Origin: Reyranella sp. | GTDB lineage: Bacteria; Pseudomonadota; Alphaproteobacteria; Reyranellales; Reyranellaceae | Direction: 5' to 3' | Assembly (NCBI GenBank): GCA_019745575.1 | Contig: JAIETA010000097.1 | Location: 1 to 32,779 of the forward strand | DNA: 32,779 nucleotides | Part shown: positions 1-7,768 of the stretch, piece by piece | How positions within the stretch are numbered: position 1 is the stretch's first letter | How the letters are laid out: every line of letters begins with the position of its first letter | Program-made: the position numbers and the translations under genes | Notes under the pieces: generated by a model | Told to the model about the DNA's origin: nothing | Databases searched by the model: none | The model's input: only the letters and a program-made list of their open reading frames with translations

Positions 1-299
1 CCAGCCACTACGGCGCCAGCAAGGGCGGCGTCACCGCCATGGTCCGGGCGCTCGCCGTCGCGCTCGCGCGCTACAAGATCACCGTCAACTCCATCCTGCC
101 CGGCTGGATCGAGACCGAGATGACGGCCAACGCCTTCGGCAACGAAAAGTTCGCCGCCAACGTGCTGCCGCGCATCCCCGAACGCCGCTGGGGCACCGGC
201 GCCGATTTCGGCCCGATCGCCGTGTATCTGGCCAGCGACGCGACCGCCTATACGACGGGACGCGACTTCGTCATCGACGGCGGCTATACGTTGTTCTAA
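1..299 (+). CDS. SDR-family oxidoreductase, C-terminal part (5' end outside window)
   Basis: The reading frame enters the window at base 3 and ends at TAA 297-299, giving the last ~98 residues of a classical short-chain dehydrogenase/reductase. The first visible residues, SHYGASKGG, carry the catalytic Tyr-x-x-x-Lys pair. The C-terminal half has the family's INSILPGWIETEM-like segment (here VNSILPGWIETEM) and the terminal TGRDFVIDGGY signature, which closes the Rossmann fold. Such enzymes oxidise or reduce alcohols and ketones with NAD(P)(H) in the cytosol. The substrate cannot be read from this fragment; the glucose-1-dehydrogenase/3-oxoacyl-reductase-like group is the nearest description. 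The nucleotide-binding half lies upstream of the window. Confidence 0.9.
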   Translation, partial: SHYGASKGGVTAMVRALAVALARYKITVNSILPGWIETEMTANAFGNEKFAANVLPRIPERRWGTGADFGPIAVYLASDATAYTTGRDFVIDGGYTLF

Positions 300-325
300 T
301 CCGTGGTTTTTCGGGAGAAATGAAG

Positions 326-847
326 ATGCTCAAGAACGTTGCAGCCCTGGTGGCCGCTTCCGTGGCCCTTGCCGCCCTGCCCGCCCTGGCGCAGCAGCCC
401 GCTAAGCCCGCGCCGGCGGCCGCCAAGCCGGCCGACGACGACAGGTACATCGGCTACTACTACCCCAAGCCGACGGCGATCGAGAACTACACCTCGGCGA
501 TGCAGACGATCGCCGGTGCCGAGCGGCCGCAGCGCGTCCAGTTCGTCACCGTCGTCTCGCAAGGCACGATCCAGTCGGCCTATCGGGTGCCGTACGCCGT
601 CTTCGTCAAGGGCGGGAAGGCCGACCACATGATCATCGTCGGCCTGCAGCCCGGCGAGATGAGCTCGATCTACCGCATCCGCGCCATCCTGGCGAACATG
701 ACCACGATGTCGCGTCTGTCGCCGTTCTTCCAGGAGCGCACCGTGGCCGAGGATGCCAACTTCTTCGACCTGCTGAAGCTCCTGGGCTTCAAGCAGCTCA
801 CCGTCACCGACGGCGACAAGCTCACCCACCAGGTGAACATCAAGTAG
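326..847 (+). CDS. exported protein of unknown function
   Basis: About 173 residues, with an N-terminal Sec signal peptide: Lys-rich start, Ala/Leu core, probable cleavage after ALA near residues 20-22. An Ala/Pro-rich linker follows (QQPAKPAPAAAKPA), then a compact domain with YIGYYYPKP near the start and an LLGFKQLTVTDGD segment near the end. I chose ATG 326 because GGGAG at 313-317 is 8 nt upstream of it; ATG 320, two codons earlier, would sit only 2 nt from that site. Similar alphaproteobacterial proteins have, as I recall, been labelled molybdopterin-guanine dinucleotide biosynthesis protein A. A signal peptide argues against a cytosolic cofactor enzyme, so I do not adopt that name. Function is unknown; a periplasmic location is likely. 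Confidence 0.8.
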   Translation: MLKNVAALVAASVALAALPALAQQPAKPAPAAAKPADDDRYIGYYYPKPTAIENYTSAMQTIAGAERPQRVQFVTVVSQGTIQSAYRVPYAVFVKGGKADHMIIVGLQPGEMSSIYRIRAILANMTTMSRLSPFFQERTVAEDANFFDLLKLLGFKQLTVTDGDKLTHQVNIK

Positions 848-864
848 GCGCCGTCGCAGGCGCC
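847..864. terminator. GC hairpin between convergent genes
   Basis: GGCGCC-GTCGCA-GGCGCC forms a 6-bp stem with a 6-nt loop directly between the stop of the exported protein and the stop of the minus-strand SDR. There is no T tract on either strand, so this is at best a weak shared end signal. Confidence 0.3.
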
Positions 865-869
865 GGCCG

Positions 870-1640
870 CTAGATCGCGTTCATGCCGCCGTCGATCACC
901 AGTTCGGCGCCGGTGACGAAACGCGACTCGTCGGAGATCAGATAGAGGATGCCCCAGGCGATGTCATCGGGGGCGCCGAAGTCGCCGATCGGAATGCGCT
1001 GGCGCGTGCGCTCGCGCGCCTTCTCGCTGGGCAGGATGCCCTCGCCCATCGGCGTCAGGATGACGCCGGGATGCACCGAGTTGCAGCGCACCTTGTAGCT
1101 CTTGCGGGCACAGTCGATCGCCACCGTCTTGGTGAACTGCCGCACCGCGCCCTTGCTGGCACCGTAGGCCGCGAGGTCGGGCGTGCCGAGAAAGGCTGCC
1201 AGCGACGAGAGATTGACGATCGAGCCGCCGCCCGACGCGCGCAGCGCCGGCACGCCGTACTTGCAGCCGAGGAACACGCCCTCGACGTTGACCGCGAGAA
1301 TGCGCCGCCACTGCTCGAGCGTTTCGCTCTCGAAGGTCGAGGGAAAGGGCCCGGCGATGCCGGCGTTGTTGACCAGCCCGTCCAGCCGGCCCTCGCGCGC
1401 CAGGATGTCGTCGATGACGCGCTGCCAGTCGGCCTCGCGCGAGGTGTCCTGTTCGGCGAAGCGGGCGCGGCCGCCGGAATTGGGACCGGCGATCTGCTGC
1501 ACGGTTTCGAGGCCGCCGGCCCGGTTGACGCCGGTGACGATCACCGTGGCGCCCTCGGCCGCCAGGAGCCTCGCCGCCGCGCGGCCGATGCCCGACCCGG
1601 CGCCGGTCACCAGCACGACCTTGTCTCTCACCCGATCCAT
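870..1640 (-). CDS. SDR-family NAD(P)-dependent oxidoreductase
   Basis: 256 residues starting at ATG 1638-1640 (MDRVRDKVVLVTGAG), the normal SDR start; the open frame extends further upstream but that extension is not SDR-like. Motifs seen: cofactor-binding TGAGSGIG at residues 12-19, NNAG at 91-94, catalytic Ser145/146 in NLSSL, Tyr159 and Lys163 in YGASK, and the C-terminal GAELVIDGG. All catalytic residues are present, so an active NAD(P)-dependent alcohol/ketone oxidoreductase is expected in the cytosol. The substrate is not predictable; classical 3-oxoacyl-ACP reductase-like or glucose-1-dehydrogenase-like labels would be generic. It converges on the upstream exported protein and diverges from the DsbA-fold isomerase across 75 bp. 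The ribosome-binding site is poor. Confidence 0.9.
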   Translation of the reverse strand: MDRVRDKVVLVTGAGSGIGRAAARLLAAEGATVIVTGVNRAGGLETVQQIAGPNSGGRARFAEQDTSREADWQRVIDDILAREGRLDGLVNNAGIAGPFPSTFESETLEQWRRILAVNVEGVFLGCKYGVPALRASGGGSIVNLSSLAAFLGTPDLAAYGASKGAVRQFTKTVAIDCARKSYKVRCNSVHPGVILTPMGEGILPSEKARERTRQRIPIGDFGAPDDIAWGILYLISDESRFVTGAELVIDGGMNAI

Positions 1641-1715
1641 GCGCGCCGCCCTGCTTGCTTGTTCTTGTCGGCACGCTAGAAGCAGCGCAGGCTGGCGACA
1701 AGCAAGGAGGCGGCG

Positions 1716-2312
1716 ATGGCCCGCACACTGGAATTCTATTACGACTACGGCAGTCCCTACAGCTATCTCGCCGATACCCAGGTCGAGGCCATCGCGCGGC
1801 GGTGCGGCGCCGAACTGGTGCGCAAGCCGATGCTGCTGGGCGGTGTGTTCAAGGCGACGGGCAACCAGTCGCCTGCGGCGCTGGCCGAGAAGTCGGCCTG
1901 GAGCGGCTTCGACATGCCGATGTGGGCGCGCCACTACGGCGTGCCGTTCCAGCGCAACCCGTTCTTTCCCGTGAACACGCTGGCCCTGATGCGCGGCGCG
2001 GCGGCGGCCCAGATCGACGGCACGTTCGAGCGCTATCATCCGGCGATGTACAAGGCGATGTGGGTCGACGGCCGCAACCTGAACGACATCGAGGAGGTGG
2101 CGGCGGTGCTGACGGCGGCCGGCCTCGACGCGCAGAAGTTCGGCCAGCGCATCCAGGACCAGGACGTCAAGGACCGGCTCAAAGCCGTCACCGACGAAGC
2201 GGTGGCGCGCGGCGTGTTCGGCGCACCGACCAGCTTCGTGGACGGCAGGATGTTCTTCGGCAACGACCGCCTGGCCTTCGTGGAACTCGCGCTCAAGGGA
2301 GAGCTCAAGTGA
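1716..2312 (+). CDS. 2-hydroxychromene-2-carboxylate isomerase family protein (DsbA fold)
   Basis: 198 residues, start ATG 1716 preceded by a strong AAGGAGG at 1704-1710. The N-terminus EFYYDYGSPYSYLA is the hallmark of kappa-class GST-like/HCCA isomerases; Ser13 in the SPYSYL motif is at the position that activates glutathione in that family. The C-terminal GVFGAPTSFVDG carries the cis-proline loop of thioredoxin folds, and an all-helical insertion lies between. Family members isomerise hydroxychromene carboxylates in naphthalene-type degradation or act as glutathione-dependent oxidoreductases. No aromatic-degradation genes are nearby, so the exact substrate is open. It overlaps the next gene by GTGA, so the two are probably translated together. 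Confidence 0.88.
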   Translation: MARTLEFYYDYGSPYSYLADTQVEAIARRCGAELVRKPMLLGGVFKATGNQSPAALAEKSAWSGFDMPMWARHYGVPFQRNPFFPVNTLALMRGAAAAQIDGTFERYHPAMYKAMWVDGRNLNDIEEVAAVLTAAGLDAQKFGQRIQDQDVKDRLKAVTDEAVARGVFGAPTSFVDGRMFFGNDRLAFVELALKGELK

Positions 2313-2746
2313 AAAGACTTCGCATGCTTGTCGCGGCCGGTTTCCTCTTCGCCGCCGCGCCGTCGTTCGCCCAGACCGTCGGCACCTGCCCGCGCGGCGG
2401 CGGCGGCAACCAGCCGCAGCCGGTGCGGGTGCTGTTCGACCTCGGCAGCTCGCAGATCCGGCCGGTCGAGAAGCCGGCGATCGCCCAGGCCGTCAAGACA
2501 GCGAAGGATCGCCAGGTGTCGGCCATCTGCCTGATCGGGCATACCGACAAGCTGGGCGACAAGGCCTTTAACGAGAAGCTCGCGCGGGCGCGTTCGCAGG
2601 CGGTCGCCGCCGAGATGGTGCGGGCGGGCTATCCCGCCAAGGACATCACGATCGTGGCCGACCCCGAGGCCTTCGGGAACATGAGCCTGGGCAGCCGCGA
2701 TGCCTCGGAAATCGACCGCAAGGTGACGATCTTTTACGCCCGCTAG
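2309..2746 (+). CDS. small OmpA-family (peptidoglycan-associating) exported protein
   Basis: 145 residues from GTG 2309, which overlaps the upstream TGA (GTGA) and has AAGGGAGAG about 7 nt upstream; an internal ATG at 2324 is an alternative. Residues 1-21 form a signal peptide ending PSFAQ. The remainder is an OmpA C-terminal domain: VLFDLGSSQIRP at 41-52, GHTD at 77-80 with Asp80, and LARARSQAV at 91-99 with Arg95, the two residues that in this family hold the diaminopimelate of peptidoglycan. There is no beta-barrel and no lipobox, so it is probably a periplasmic wall-binding protein. Cys27 and Cys74 could pair. The stop is 1 bp from the stop of the convergent minus-strand gene. Confidence 0.85.
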   Translation: MKRLRMLVAAGFLFAAAPSFAQTVGTCPRGGGGNQPQPVRVLFDLGSSQIRPVEKPAIAQAVKTAKDRQVSAICLIGHTDKLGDKAFNEKLARARSQAVAAEMVRAGYPAKDITIVADPEAFGNMSLGSRDASEIDRKVTIFYAR

Positions 2747-2747
2747 C

Positions 2748-3734
2748 CTACGCCGCCATCTCGATCACGGCCTTGCCGACCACCTTGCGGTCGACCAGGG
2801 CGCGCAGGGCGTCGGCGGCCTGCTCCATCGGGAAACGATGCGAGATGTGCGGCCGCATGACGCCGAGACCGGCCAGGCGCGGCAGCTCCTCGGCATAGTC
2901 GCGGCCGAGTTCGGGCGCGTGACGCAGGATGGTCTCGCCAGCGCGCACGCCCAGCACCGACAGGCCTTTTATCAGGATGTGGTTGGACATCAGCCGGCTC
3001 GGCCCGCCCGAGGTGAAGCCGACCACCAGCAGGCGCGCGCCATAGGCCGCCGCGCGCATCGATTTCTCCAGCACCTCGCCGCCCACCGGATCGTAGATCA
3101 CGTCGGCGCCGCGTCCGTCGGTCATGCCCTTCACGACAGCGACGAAATCGGCGGTGCGGTAGTTCACGACCAGATCGGCGCCGCAGTCGCGCACCACGGC
3201 GAGACGCGCGTCGTCGCTGCCGGTGGCGATCACGCGCGCGCCGAGATGCTTGCCGAGCTGCACGGCGGCGAGGCCGACGCCGCCCGCAGCGCCGTGCACC
3301 AGCAGCACGTCGCGCGCCTTGAGCTGGGCGCGATGGACCAGCGCGTGATAGGCGGTCTGGGCCGCCACCCGGAAGCCCGCCCCCTCGGCATAGGACCAGT
3401 CGGCCGGCAGGCGCATCAGCGGGCCGCCCGCCGGGATGCGCACGTACTCGGCGAATGCCCCCGGCTTGGCGCCGAAGATGACCCGCTCGCCTGGCCGCCA
3501 GTCCGTTACCTCGGCGCCGACGGCGTGGACCGTGCCGGCGCCCTCCATGCCGGGCACGAACGGCAGCACGGGCTTGTGCTGGTAGCCGCCGGCCACCATC
3601 AAAACGTCGGGAAAGTTGACTGAGGCGGCACCGACCCGCACGACGACATCGGCGGGGCCGGGCACGGGCAGCGGCCGTTCCTCGATCTTCAGGACGGACG
3701 GGTCGCCCAGGCGATCGCAGACGACGGCGCGCAT
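2748..3734 (-). CDS. NADPH:quinone oxidoreductase-like MDR-family enzyme
   Basis: About 328 residues of a zinc-free medium-chain dehydrogenase/reductase. An N-terminal GroES-like domain (MRAVVCDRLGDP onward; SVNFPDVL and PGMEGAGTV motifs) is followed by a Rossmann domain with LVHGAAGGVGLAAVQLG. Zinc-binding cysteines are absent, consistent with the quinone oxidoreductase/enoyl-reductase branch that transfers hydride from NADPH to quinones or enones. ATG 3732-3734 gives the family's usual start; in-frame ATGs also exist at 3749 and 3764, made by a 15-bp tandem repeat, and none has a good ribosome-binding site. It lies 37 bp (or 7 bp with the longest start) after the carbamoyltransferase on the same strand and is probably the last gene of that operon. 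Confidence 0.87.
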   Translation of the reverse strand: MRAVVCDRLGDPSVLKIEERPLPVPGPADVVVRVGAASVNFPDVLMVAGGYQHKPVLPFVPGMEGAGTVHAVGAEVTDWRPGERVIFGAKPGAFAEYVRIPAGGPLMRLPADWSYAEGAGFRVAAQTAYHALVHRAQLKARDVLLVHGAAGGVGLAAVQLGKHLGARVIATGSDDARLAVVRDCGADLVVNYRTADFVAVVKGMTDGRGADVIYDPVGGEVLEKSMRAAAYGARLLVVGFTSGGPSRLMSNHILIKGLSVLGVRAGETILRHAPELGRDYAEELPRLAGLGVMRPHISHRFPMEQAADALRALVDRKVVGKAVIEMAA

Positions 3735-3771
3735 GAGGGGGGCGCGCATGACGGGGCCGCGCATCGGTCGG

Positions 3772-5607
3772 CTAGTCGAGCTCGAAGGCGTTCTTGTAGT
3801 CGAGCTTCAGCGACGGGTCCTGGTCTTCCTTGCGGAGCAGGCAGTTGCCGATCACCAGCACCTCGATCTCGCTGCCCATGAAGCAGCGGAAGGCGTCCTC
3901 GGGCGTGCACACGATCGGCTCGCCGCGCACATTGAACGAGGTGTTCACCAGCACCGAGCAGCCGGTCTTGGCCTTGAAAGCCTGGAGCAGCTCGTGGAAG
4001 GCCGGATTGGTTTCCTTGTGCACGGTCTGGATGCGCGCCGAATAGTCGACGTGGGTGACCGCGGGAATGTCGGAGCGCGGCACGTTCAGCTTGTCGATGC
4101 CGAACAGCGCCTCTTCCTGCGCCGTCATGGCGCGGCGGCGATCCTCGTTCACCGGGGCCACCATCAGCATGTAGGGGCTGTCGGTCTTGATGTCGAAATA
4201 GTCGCCGACATCCTCGCGCAGCACCGCCGGCGCGAACGGCCGGAACGATTCGCGGTACTTGACCTTGAGGTTCAGCGTCTTCTGCATCGAAGGCGAGCGC
4301 GCATCGCCCAGGATGGAGCGCGCGCCGAGCGAACGGGGTCCGAACTCCATGCGGCCCTGCATCCAGCCCACCGCCTTGGACTCGGCCAGCGCCTGCGCGG
4401 TCTGATCGATCATGCTGGCATGGTCGAGACGCGTGAACCTGGCCTTGGCCGTGGTCAGGCGCTCGGCGATCTCCTCGTCGCTGTAGTCGGGCCCGAGGTA
4501 GGAGCCGGCCATGCCGTCGAGGTGGCCGTTGAGCTTGCGGGGCTGGCCCATGAAGCCGTGATAGGCAGCGAAGGCCGCGCCCACCGCGCCGCCGGCATCG
4601 CCGGCCGCCGGCTGCACCCAGATGTTGTCGAACACGTTCTCGCGCAACAGCTTGCCGTTGGCGACGCAGTTCAGCGCCACGCCGCCTGCCAGGCAGATGT
4701 TACGGGCGCCGGTCTCCTTGCGGACCGAGCGGCCGAGCCGGAGCACGATCTCCTCGGTGACGGCCTGGACCGATGCCGCAAGGTCCATGTGGACCTGCGT
4801 CAGCTCCTCCTCCGGCTTGCGCACCTTGAGGCCGAACAGATCGGCGAACTTGTCGTTCGTCATGCGCAGGCCGGTGCAGTAGTCGAAGTAGCTCTGGTCG
4901 AGGCGGAAGGTGCCGTCCTCCTTGAGATCGACGATCCTGTCGAGAATCAGGTCCTTGAATCGCGGCTCGCCGTAAGGTGCGAGCCCCATGACCTTGTACT
5001 CGCCGGAGTTGACCTTGAAGCCGGTGTAGTAGGTGAAGGCCGAATAGAGCAGCCCCAGCGAATGCGGGAAATGCAGCTCCTTCAGCATCTCGAGCGTGTT
5101 GCCCTTGCCGTAGCCCAGCGACGTGGTGGCCCACTCGCCGACGCCGTCCATCGTAAGAACCGCGGCTTCCTCGAACGGCGAGGGAAAGAAGGCCGACGCG
5201 GCATGACTCTGATGATGCTCGCCGAACAGCAGCCGTTTGTGCCAGTCGAAGTCGGGCTCCCAGCGCTTCATCTCGTCGCGCAGCAGCGTCTTCTGGAAAA
5301 GCTTCTCCTTCAGCCACAGCGGCATGGCCATGCGGAAGGAGGTGAAGCCGCGCGGCGCATAGGCGAGATAGGTCTCGAGCAGGCGCTCGAACTTCAGGAA
5401 CGGCTTGTCGTAGAAGGCGACATAGTCGACGTCGGGCAGCTTTATGCCGGCGCGGTCGAGGCAGAACTGCACGGCGTTCTGCGGGAAGCCGGAGTCGTGC
5501 TTCTTGCGGGTGAAGCGCTCTTCCTGCGCGGCGCCGACCAGCCGGCCGTCCTCGATGAGCGCCGCGGCGCTGTCGTGATAGAAGGCCGAGATGCCGAGCA
5601 CCCGCAT
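3772..5607 (-). CDS. carbamoyltransferase, NodU/CmcH/TobZ family
   Basis: 611 residues, the usual length for this family. The N-terminal Kae1-like domain begins MRVLGISAFYHDSAAALI and contains GEHHQSHAASAF with His131-x3-His135, the metal-binding pair, and TMDGVGEW around Asp154. LAGGVALNCVANGK follows in the middle, and the C-terminal domain has MEFGPRSLGARSIL and VNTSFNVRGEPIV. In characterised members the enzyme makes carbamoyl-adenylate from carbamoyl phosphate and ATP and passes the carbamoyl group to a hydroxyl of an antibiotic, Nod factor or sugar. The acceptor here is unknown. It is preceded on the same strand by a DUF5989 protein (18-bp gap) and an SxtJ-type membrane protein, a recurring trio; no natural-product or glycan synthesis genes lie in the window. 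Confidence 0.93.
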   Translation of the reverse strand: MRVLGISAFYHDSAAALIEDGRLVGAAQEERFTRKKHDSGFPQNAVQFCLDRAGIKLPDVDYVAFYDKPFLKFERLLETYLAYAPRGFTSFRMAMPLWLKEKLFQKTLLRDEMKRWEPDFDWHKRLLFGEHHQSHAASAFFPSPFEEAAVLTMDGVGEWATTSLGYGKGNTLEMLKELHFPHSLGLLYSAFTYYTGFKVNSGEYKVMGLAPYGEPRFKDLILDRIVDLKEDGTFRLDQSYFDYCTGLRMTNDKFADLFGLKVRKPEEELTQVHMDLAASVQAVTEEIVLRLGRSVRKETGARNICLAGGVALNCVANGKLLRENVFDNIWVQPAAGDAGGAVGAAFAAYHGFMGQPRKLNGHLDGMAGSYLGPDYSDEEIAERLTTAKARFTRLDHASMIDQTAQALAESKAVGWMQGRMEFGPRSLGARSILGDARSPSMQKTLNLKVKYRESFRPFAPAVLREDVGDYFDIKTDSPYMLMVAPVNEDRRRAMTAQEEALFGIDKLNVPRSDIPAVTHVDYSARIQTVHKETNPAFHELLQAFKAKTGCSVLVNTSFNVRGEPIVCTPEDAFRCFMGSEIEVLVIGNCLLRKEDQDPSLKLDYKNAFELD

Positions 5608-5625
5608 GCGACGCGTCCGTCCCGC

Positions 5626-5778
5626 CTAGAACAGCGTGTAGATGAAGGGCGCGATCGCCGACCCCTTGGTCAGCACGATCAGGCCGCCGAAGATCACCAT
5701 CATGATCATGATCGGCAGCAGCCAGAACTTCTTGCGCTCGCGCATGAAGGCCCAGAGTTCAACGATGATGGAGCCCAT
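5626..5778 (-). CDS. DUF5989-type small membrane protein
   Basis: A 50-residue gene, ATG 5776-5778 to TAG 5626-5628, short enough to be missed by length cut-offs. It begins MGSIIVELWAFMRERKKFWL, has one hydrophobic segment (LLPIMIMMVIFGGLIVLTKG, about residues 20-39) and ends SAIAPFIYTLF. This matches the pattern I know for DUF5989 proteins: an ELW..(M/L)R.RKKFWLLP start, one membrane helix, and the GSA.APFIYTLF end. AAAGGA at 5786-5791 is a well-placed ribosome-binding site. It sits between the SxtJ-type gene (18 bp upstream) and the carbamoyltransferase (18 bp downstream). The role is unknown; the constant partnership suggests it helps anchor or regulate the carbamoyltransferase at the membrane, which is inference. 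Confidence 0.85.
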   Translation of the reverse strand: MGSIIVELWAFMRERKKFWLLPIMIMMVIFGGLIVLTKGSAIAPFIYTLF

Positions 5779-5796
5779 GACTCGGTCCTTTCGAAA

Positions 5797-6228
5797 TCAG
5801 AACTGGTTGCGCATCGATTGCGGCGGCGGCCCCGGCGGGGTGCGCTCGATCCAGTAGCTCTTGGCATCGCGGTCGAGCTTCAGCCGCAGAAAATCCTTGC
5901 CGAAGGCGCGCATGACCAGGCCGATCGGCATGATGGTCACGAAGAACAGCAGGCCGAGCACCAGCGGGTTCATGACCTTGTAGAGCAGCAGCCCGAACTT
6001 CAGCCACAGCCGGTTGAGCGGGCCGAGCAGCCGGGGATAGACCAGGGCGACCAGCAGGAACGCCGCGGCGAGCGGCAGCGCCCACTGCCAGTAGGTCCCG
6101 CTGCGCCACAGCGAGACCGCCGTCACGATGGCGAAAACGCCGGCGAAGACGAAGCCGAAGCCGCGGTCGGAACCGCCTTCGACGTGCTCCTCGCGCGAAA
6201 AATCCTCATGAAGCTGGCTGGTCGCCAT
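5797..6228 (-). CDS. SxtJ-family membrane protein
   Basis: About 143 residues from ATG 6226-6228; a GTG two codons upstream (6234) is possible, and neither start has a clear ribosome-binding site. An acidic N-terminus (residues ~1-25) precedes about three hydrophobic segments: FGFVFAGVFAIVTAVSLW, WALPLAAAFLLVALVY and LVLGLLFFVTIMPIGLVM. Then comes a polar C-terminus with FGKDFLRLKLDRDAKSYWI and a proline-rich tail. The layout and the LRLKLDRDAKSYW segment fit SxtJ-like proteins, named from the saxitoxin cluster but widespread beside carbamoyltransferases in bacteria that make no saxitoxin. First gene of the minus-strand operon SxtJ-DUF5989-carbamoyltransferase-oxidoreductase. Biochemical role unknown. 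Confidence 0.82.
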   Translation of the reverse strand: MATSQLHEDFSREEHVEGGSDRGFGFVFAGVFAIVTAVSLWRSGTYWQWALPLAAAFLLVALVYPRLLGPLNRLWLKFGLLLYKVMNPLVLGLLFFVTIMPIGLVMRAFGKDFLRLKLDRDAKSYWIERTPPGPPPQSMRNQF

Positions 6229-6262
6229 GTGCACTGCGTTGGGATGGTCGGTTAGGGGCCTC

Positions 6263-6291
6263 TAAGTCTCTGATCCCACTCGCCAAGTCAA
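6263..6291 (-). promoter_or_regulatory. candidate promoter of the SxtJ-carbamoyltransferase operon
   Basis: Read on the minus strand, TTGACT (6286-6291) is a good -35 match and is followed after 17 nt by GACTTA (6263-6268), a poor -10. It lies 35-63 bp upstream of the SxtJ-type start codon. Only the -35 element is convincing. Confidence 0.28.
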
Positions 6292-6308
6292 TCGGCCAGC
6301 CGCCCTGG

Positions 6309-6980
6309 CTAGGCGGCCGCGGCGACCCCCGGGCCGTGGGCCAGCAGCGCCGTCAGCGTCAGCCGCCACACCGCCTGGGCGCGCTCGACGCTCATGCCGT
6401 CCCGCCGCCGCAGCACGATCCAGGCCTCCAGCGACAGGGCAGCCCCGATGGCGTCGGCCAGAGCCTCGCGCGCCGGCTCGTCGAGGGCCGCGAATTCGGA
6501 CTCGAACATGTCGAAAGCCGCGTCGCGCAGCTGCTGCCGCGACGTCGCCGCCCGGGCGACAAGCGCCGGATGACCGACGAACTGGCCGGCGGCGACCCGC
6601 AGCGGGACGACTTTTTCGAACACCTCAGCCAGATTGTGGACGATCGCGTCGATCCGCACGGCCAGTGGCTGGCCGGGCGGCGTCCGCGGCGGGATCTTGA
6701 GGTCATCCAGCGCACTGTCCAGAACAGTTACAAAAAGTGACTCGACGTCGCCAAAATGCTGGAAAACCGACCGGACGGAGACGTCGGCACGCCGGGCAAC
6801 GGCCACGACGGTGGGCGCGGCGCTGGTCTCGGCGATCATCTCGCGGGCGGCCGCAATGACCTTGCGGCGCGTTTCGATGGCGCGCCGATTGCGGCCGTCG
6901 CCGCGCCCGGCCTTGGCCGGAGCCATCGCGTTTATCTGCTCCACGGCATTGCCGCGCCGCACAATCGCTGCTTCGCTCAT
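6309..6980 (-). CDS. TetR/AcrR-family transcriptional regulator
   Basis: 223 residues from ATG 6978-6980 (MSEAAIVRRG). The long N-terminal tail (~30 residues, basic) is followed by the TetR DNA-binding domain: TRRKVIAAAREMIAE as helix 1, then a helix-turn-helix at about 56-77 containing VVAVARRADVSVRSVFQHFG, the usual ...S...Y/F.HF pattern. The remaining ~145 residues are the helical ligand and dimerisation domain, which is not conserved enough to name a ligand. It diverges from the HAD hydrolase across 119 bp, the usual place for an autoregulated operator. I found only a weak 5-bp inverted repeat (ACGGT...ACCGT) there, so its target is not established. Confidence 0.88.
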   Translation of the reverse strand: MSEAAIVRRGNAVEQINAMAPAKAGRGDGRNRRAIETRRKVIAAAREMIAETSAAPTVVAVARRADVSVRSVFQHFGDVESLFVTVLDSALDDLKIPPRTPPGQPLAVRIDAIVHNLAEVFEKVVPLRVAAGQFVGHPALVARAATSRQQLRDAAFDMFESEFAALDEPAREALADAIGAALSLEAWIVLRRRDGMSVERAQAVWRLTLTALLAHGPGVAAAA

Positions 6981-7099
6981 TTCCGTGTTCCCGAACCGGA
7001 GTGAAGGCGAACGGTGGTCAACAGCCGAACCGTCCCCTAAGGAAAGCATCAGATAGGCACCGACTGGGGCAGGAACAAGGTAAAGACGGCCGCACCGAC

Positions 7100-7765
7100 A
7101 TGAACACGAGCCATGCAAATTCACCCCGTGCCGTCCTGTGGGACTTCGGCGGGGTCATCCTCAGCAGCCCCTTCGAGGCGTTCAACCGCTACGAATCCGA
7201 GGCCGGGCTTCCCAAAGATTTCATCCGCAGCCTCAATGCGCGCAATCCCGACACCAATGCCTGGGCCAAAATGGAGCGAAACGAAGTTTCGCTGAATGGC
7301 TTCGTCGACCTGTTCGAGGCCGAGGCCCGACAGCAGGGGCACGCGGTCGACGGCTGGCGCATCCTGCAGTCGCTAAGCGGCGACATTCGGCCGCAGATGG
7401 TCGAGGCGCTGCGCCGCTGCAAGGCGGCGTTCCGGGTGGCCTGCATCACCAACAACATGAAGGCGGGTGACGGGCCGGGCATGGCGCGCAGTCCGGAGAA
7501 GGCCAAGGCCGTCGCCGAGATCATGACGCTTTTCGAGCATGTCGTGGAATCGAGCAAACTCGGCCTGCGCAAGCCCGATCCGGCGATCTACCGCCATGCC
7601 TGCGGGCTGCTGGGCGTGGCGCCGGAAAACTGCATCTATCTCGACGACCTCGGCGTCAACCTGAAGCCGGCGCGGGCGATGGGCATGCGGACCATCAAGG
7701 TCGGCGATCCCGACCGCGCGATCGCCGAACTGGAGGCGATGGTCGGCATTCCGCTGCGAGGCTGA
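7100..7765 (+). CDS. HAD-IA family hydrolase (YihX/ACAD10-like)
   Basis: 221 residues from ATG 7100. HAD motifs appear in order: motif I WDFGGVI with nucleophile Asp15, where the usual second Asp is Gly17 as in the DFGGV subgroup; motif II CITNNM; motif III lysine in LGLRKPDPAIYRHA; motif IV IYLDDLGVN with two aspartates. The cap is the small helical type inserted after motif I. These are cytosolic phosphatases or dehalogenase-like hydrolases acting on small phosphate esters; the substrate is unknown. The ribosome-binding site is weak (AAGGTAAAG lies ~20 nt upstream). It is followed after 3 bp by recX and diverges from the TetR regulator, which may control it. Confidence 0.88.
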   Translation: MNTSHANSPRAVLWDFGGVILSSPFEAFNRYESEAGLPKDFIRSLNARNPDTNAWAKMERNEVSLNGFVDLFEAEARQQGHAVDGWRILQSLSGDIRPQMVEALRRCKAAFRVACITNNMKAGDGPGMARSPEKAKAVAEIMTLFEHVVESSKLGLRKPDPAIYRHACGLLGVAPENCIYLDDLGVNLKPARAMGMRTIKVGDPDRAIAELEAMVGIPLRG

Positions 7766-7768
7766 AGG

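Noticed and set aside
3772..6228. Part of a saxitoxin-type toxin cluster, because of the SxtJ-like protein and carbamoyltransferase
   Set aside because: No polyketide, amidinotransferase or other sxt genes are present, and this trio is common in bacteria that make no toxin.
3616..6255. An 879-codon open frame on the plus strand opposite the carbamoyltransferase operon
   Set aside because: It is antisense to well-recognised proteins, has a His/Arg/Ala/Gln-rich composition typical of shadow frames in GC-rich DNA, and shows no domain.
6981..7099. TetR operator in the gap between the regulator and the HAD gene
   Set aside because: Only a 5-bp inverted repeat (ACGGT...ACCGT) with a 13-bp spacer is present, which is not above chance.
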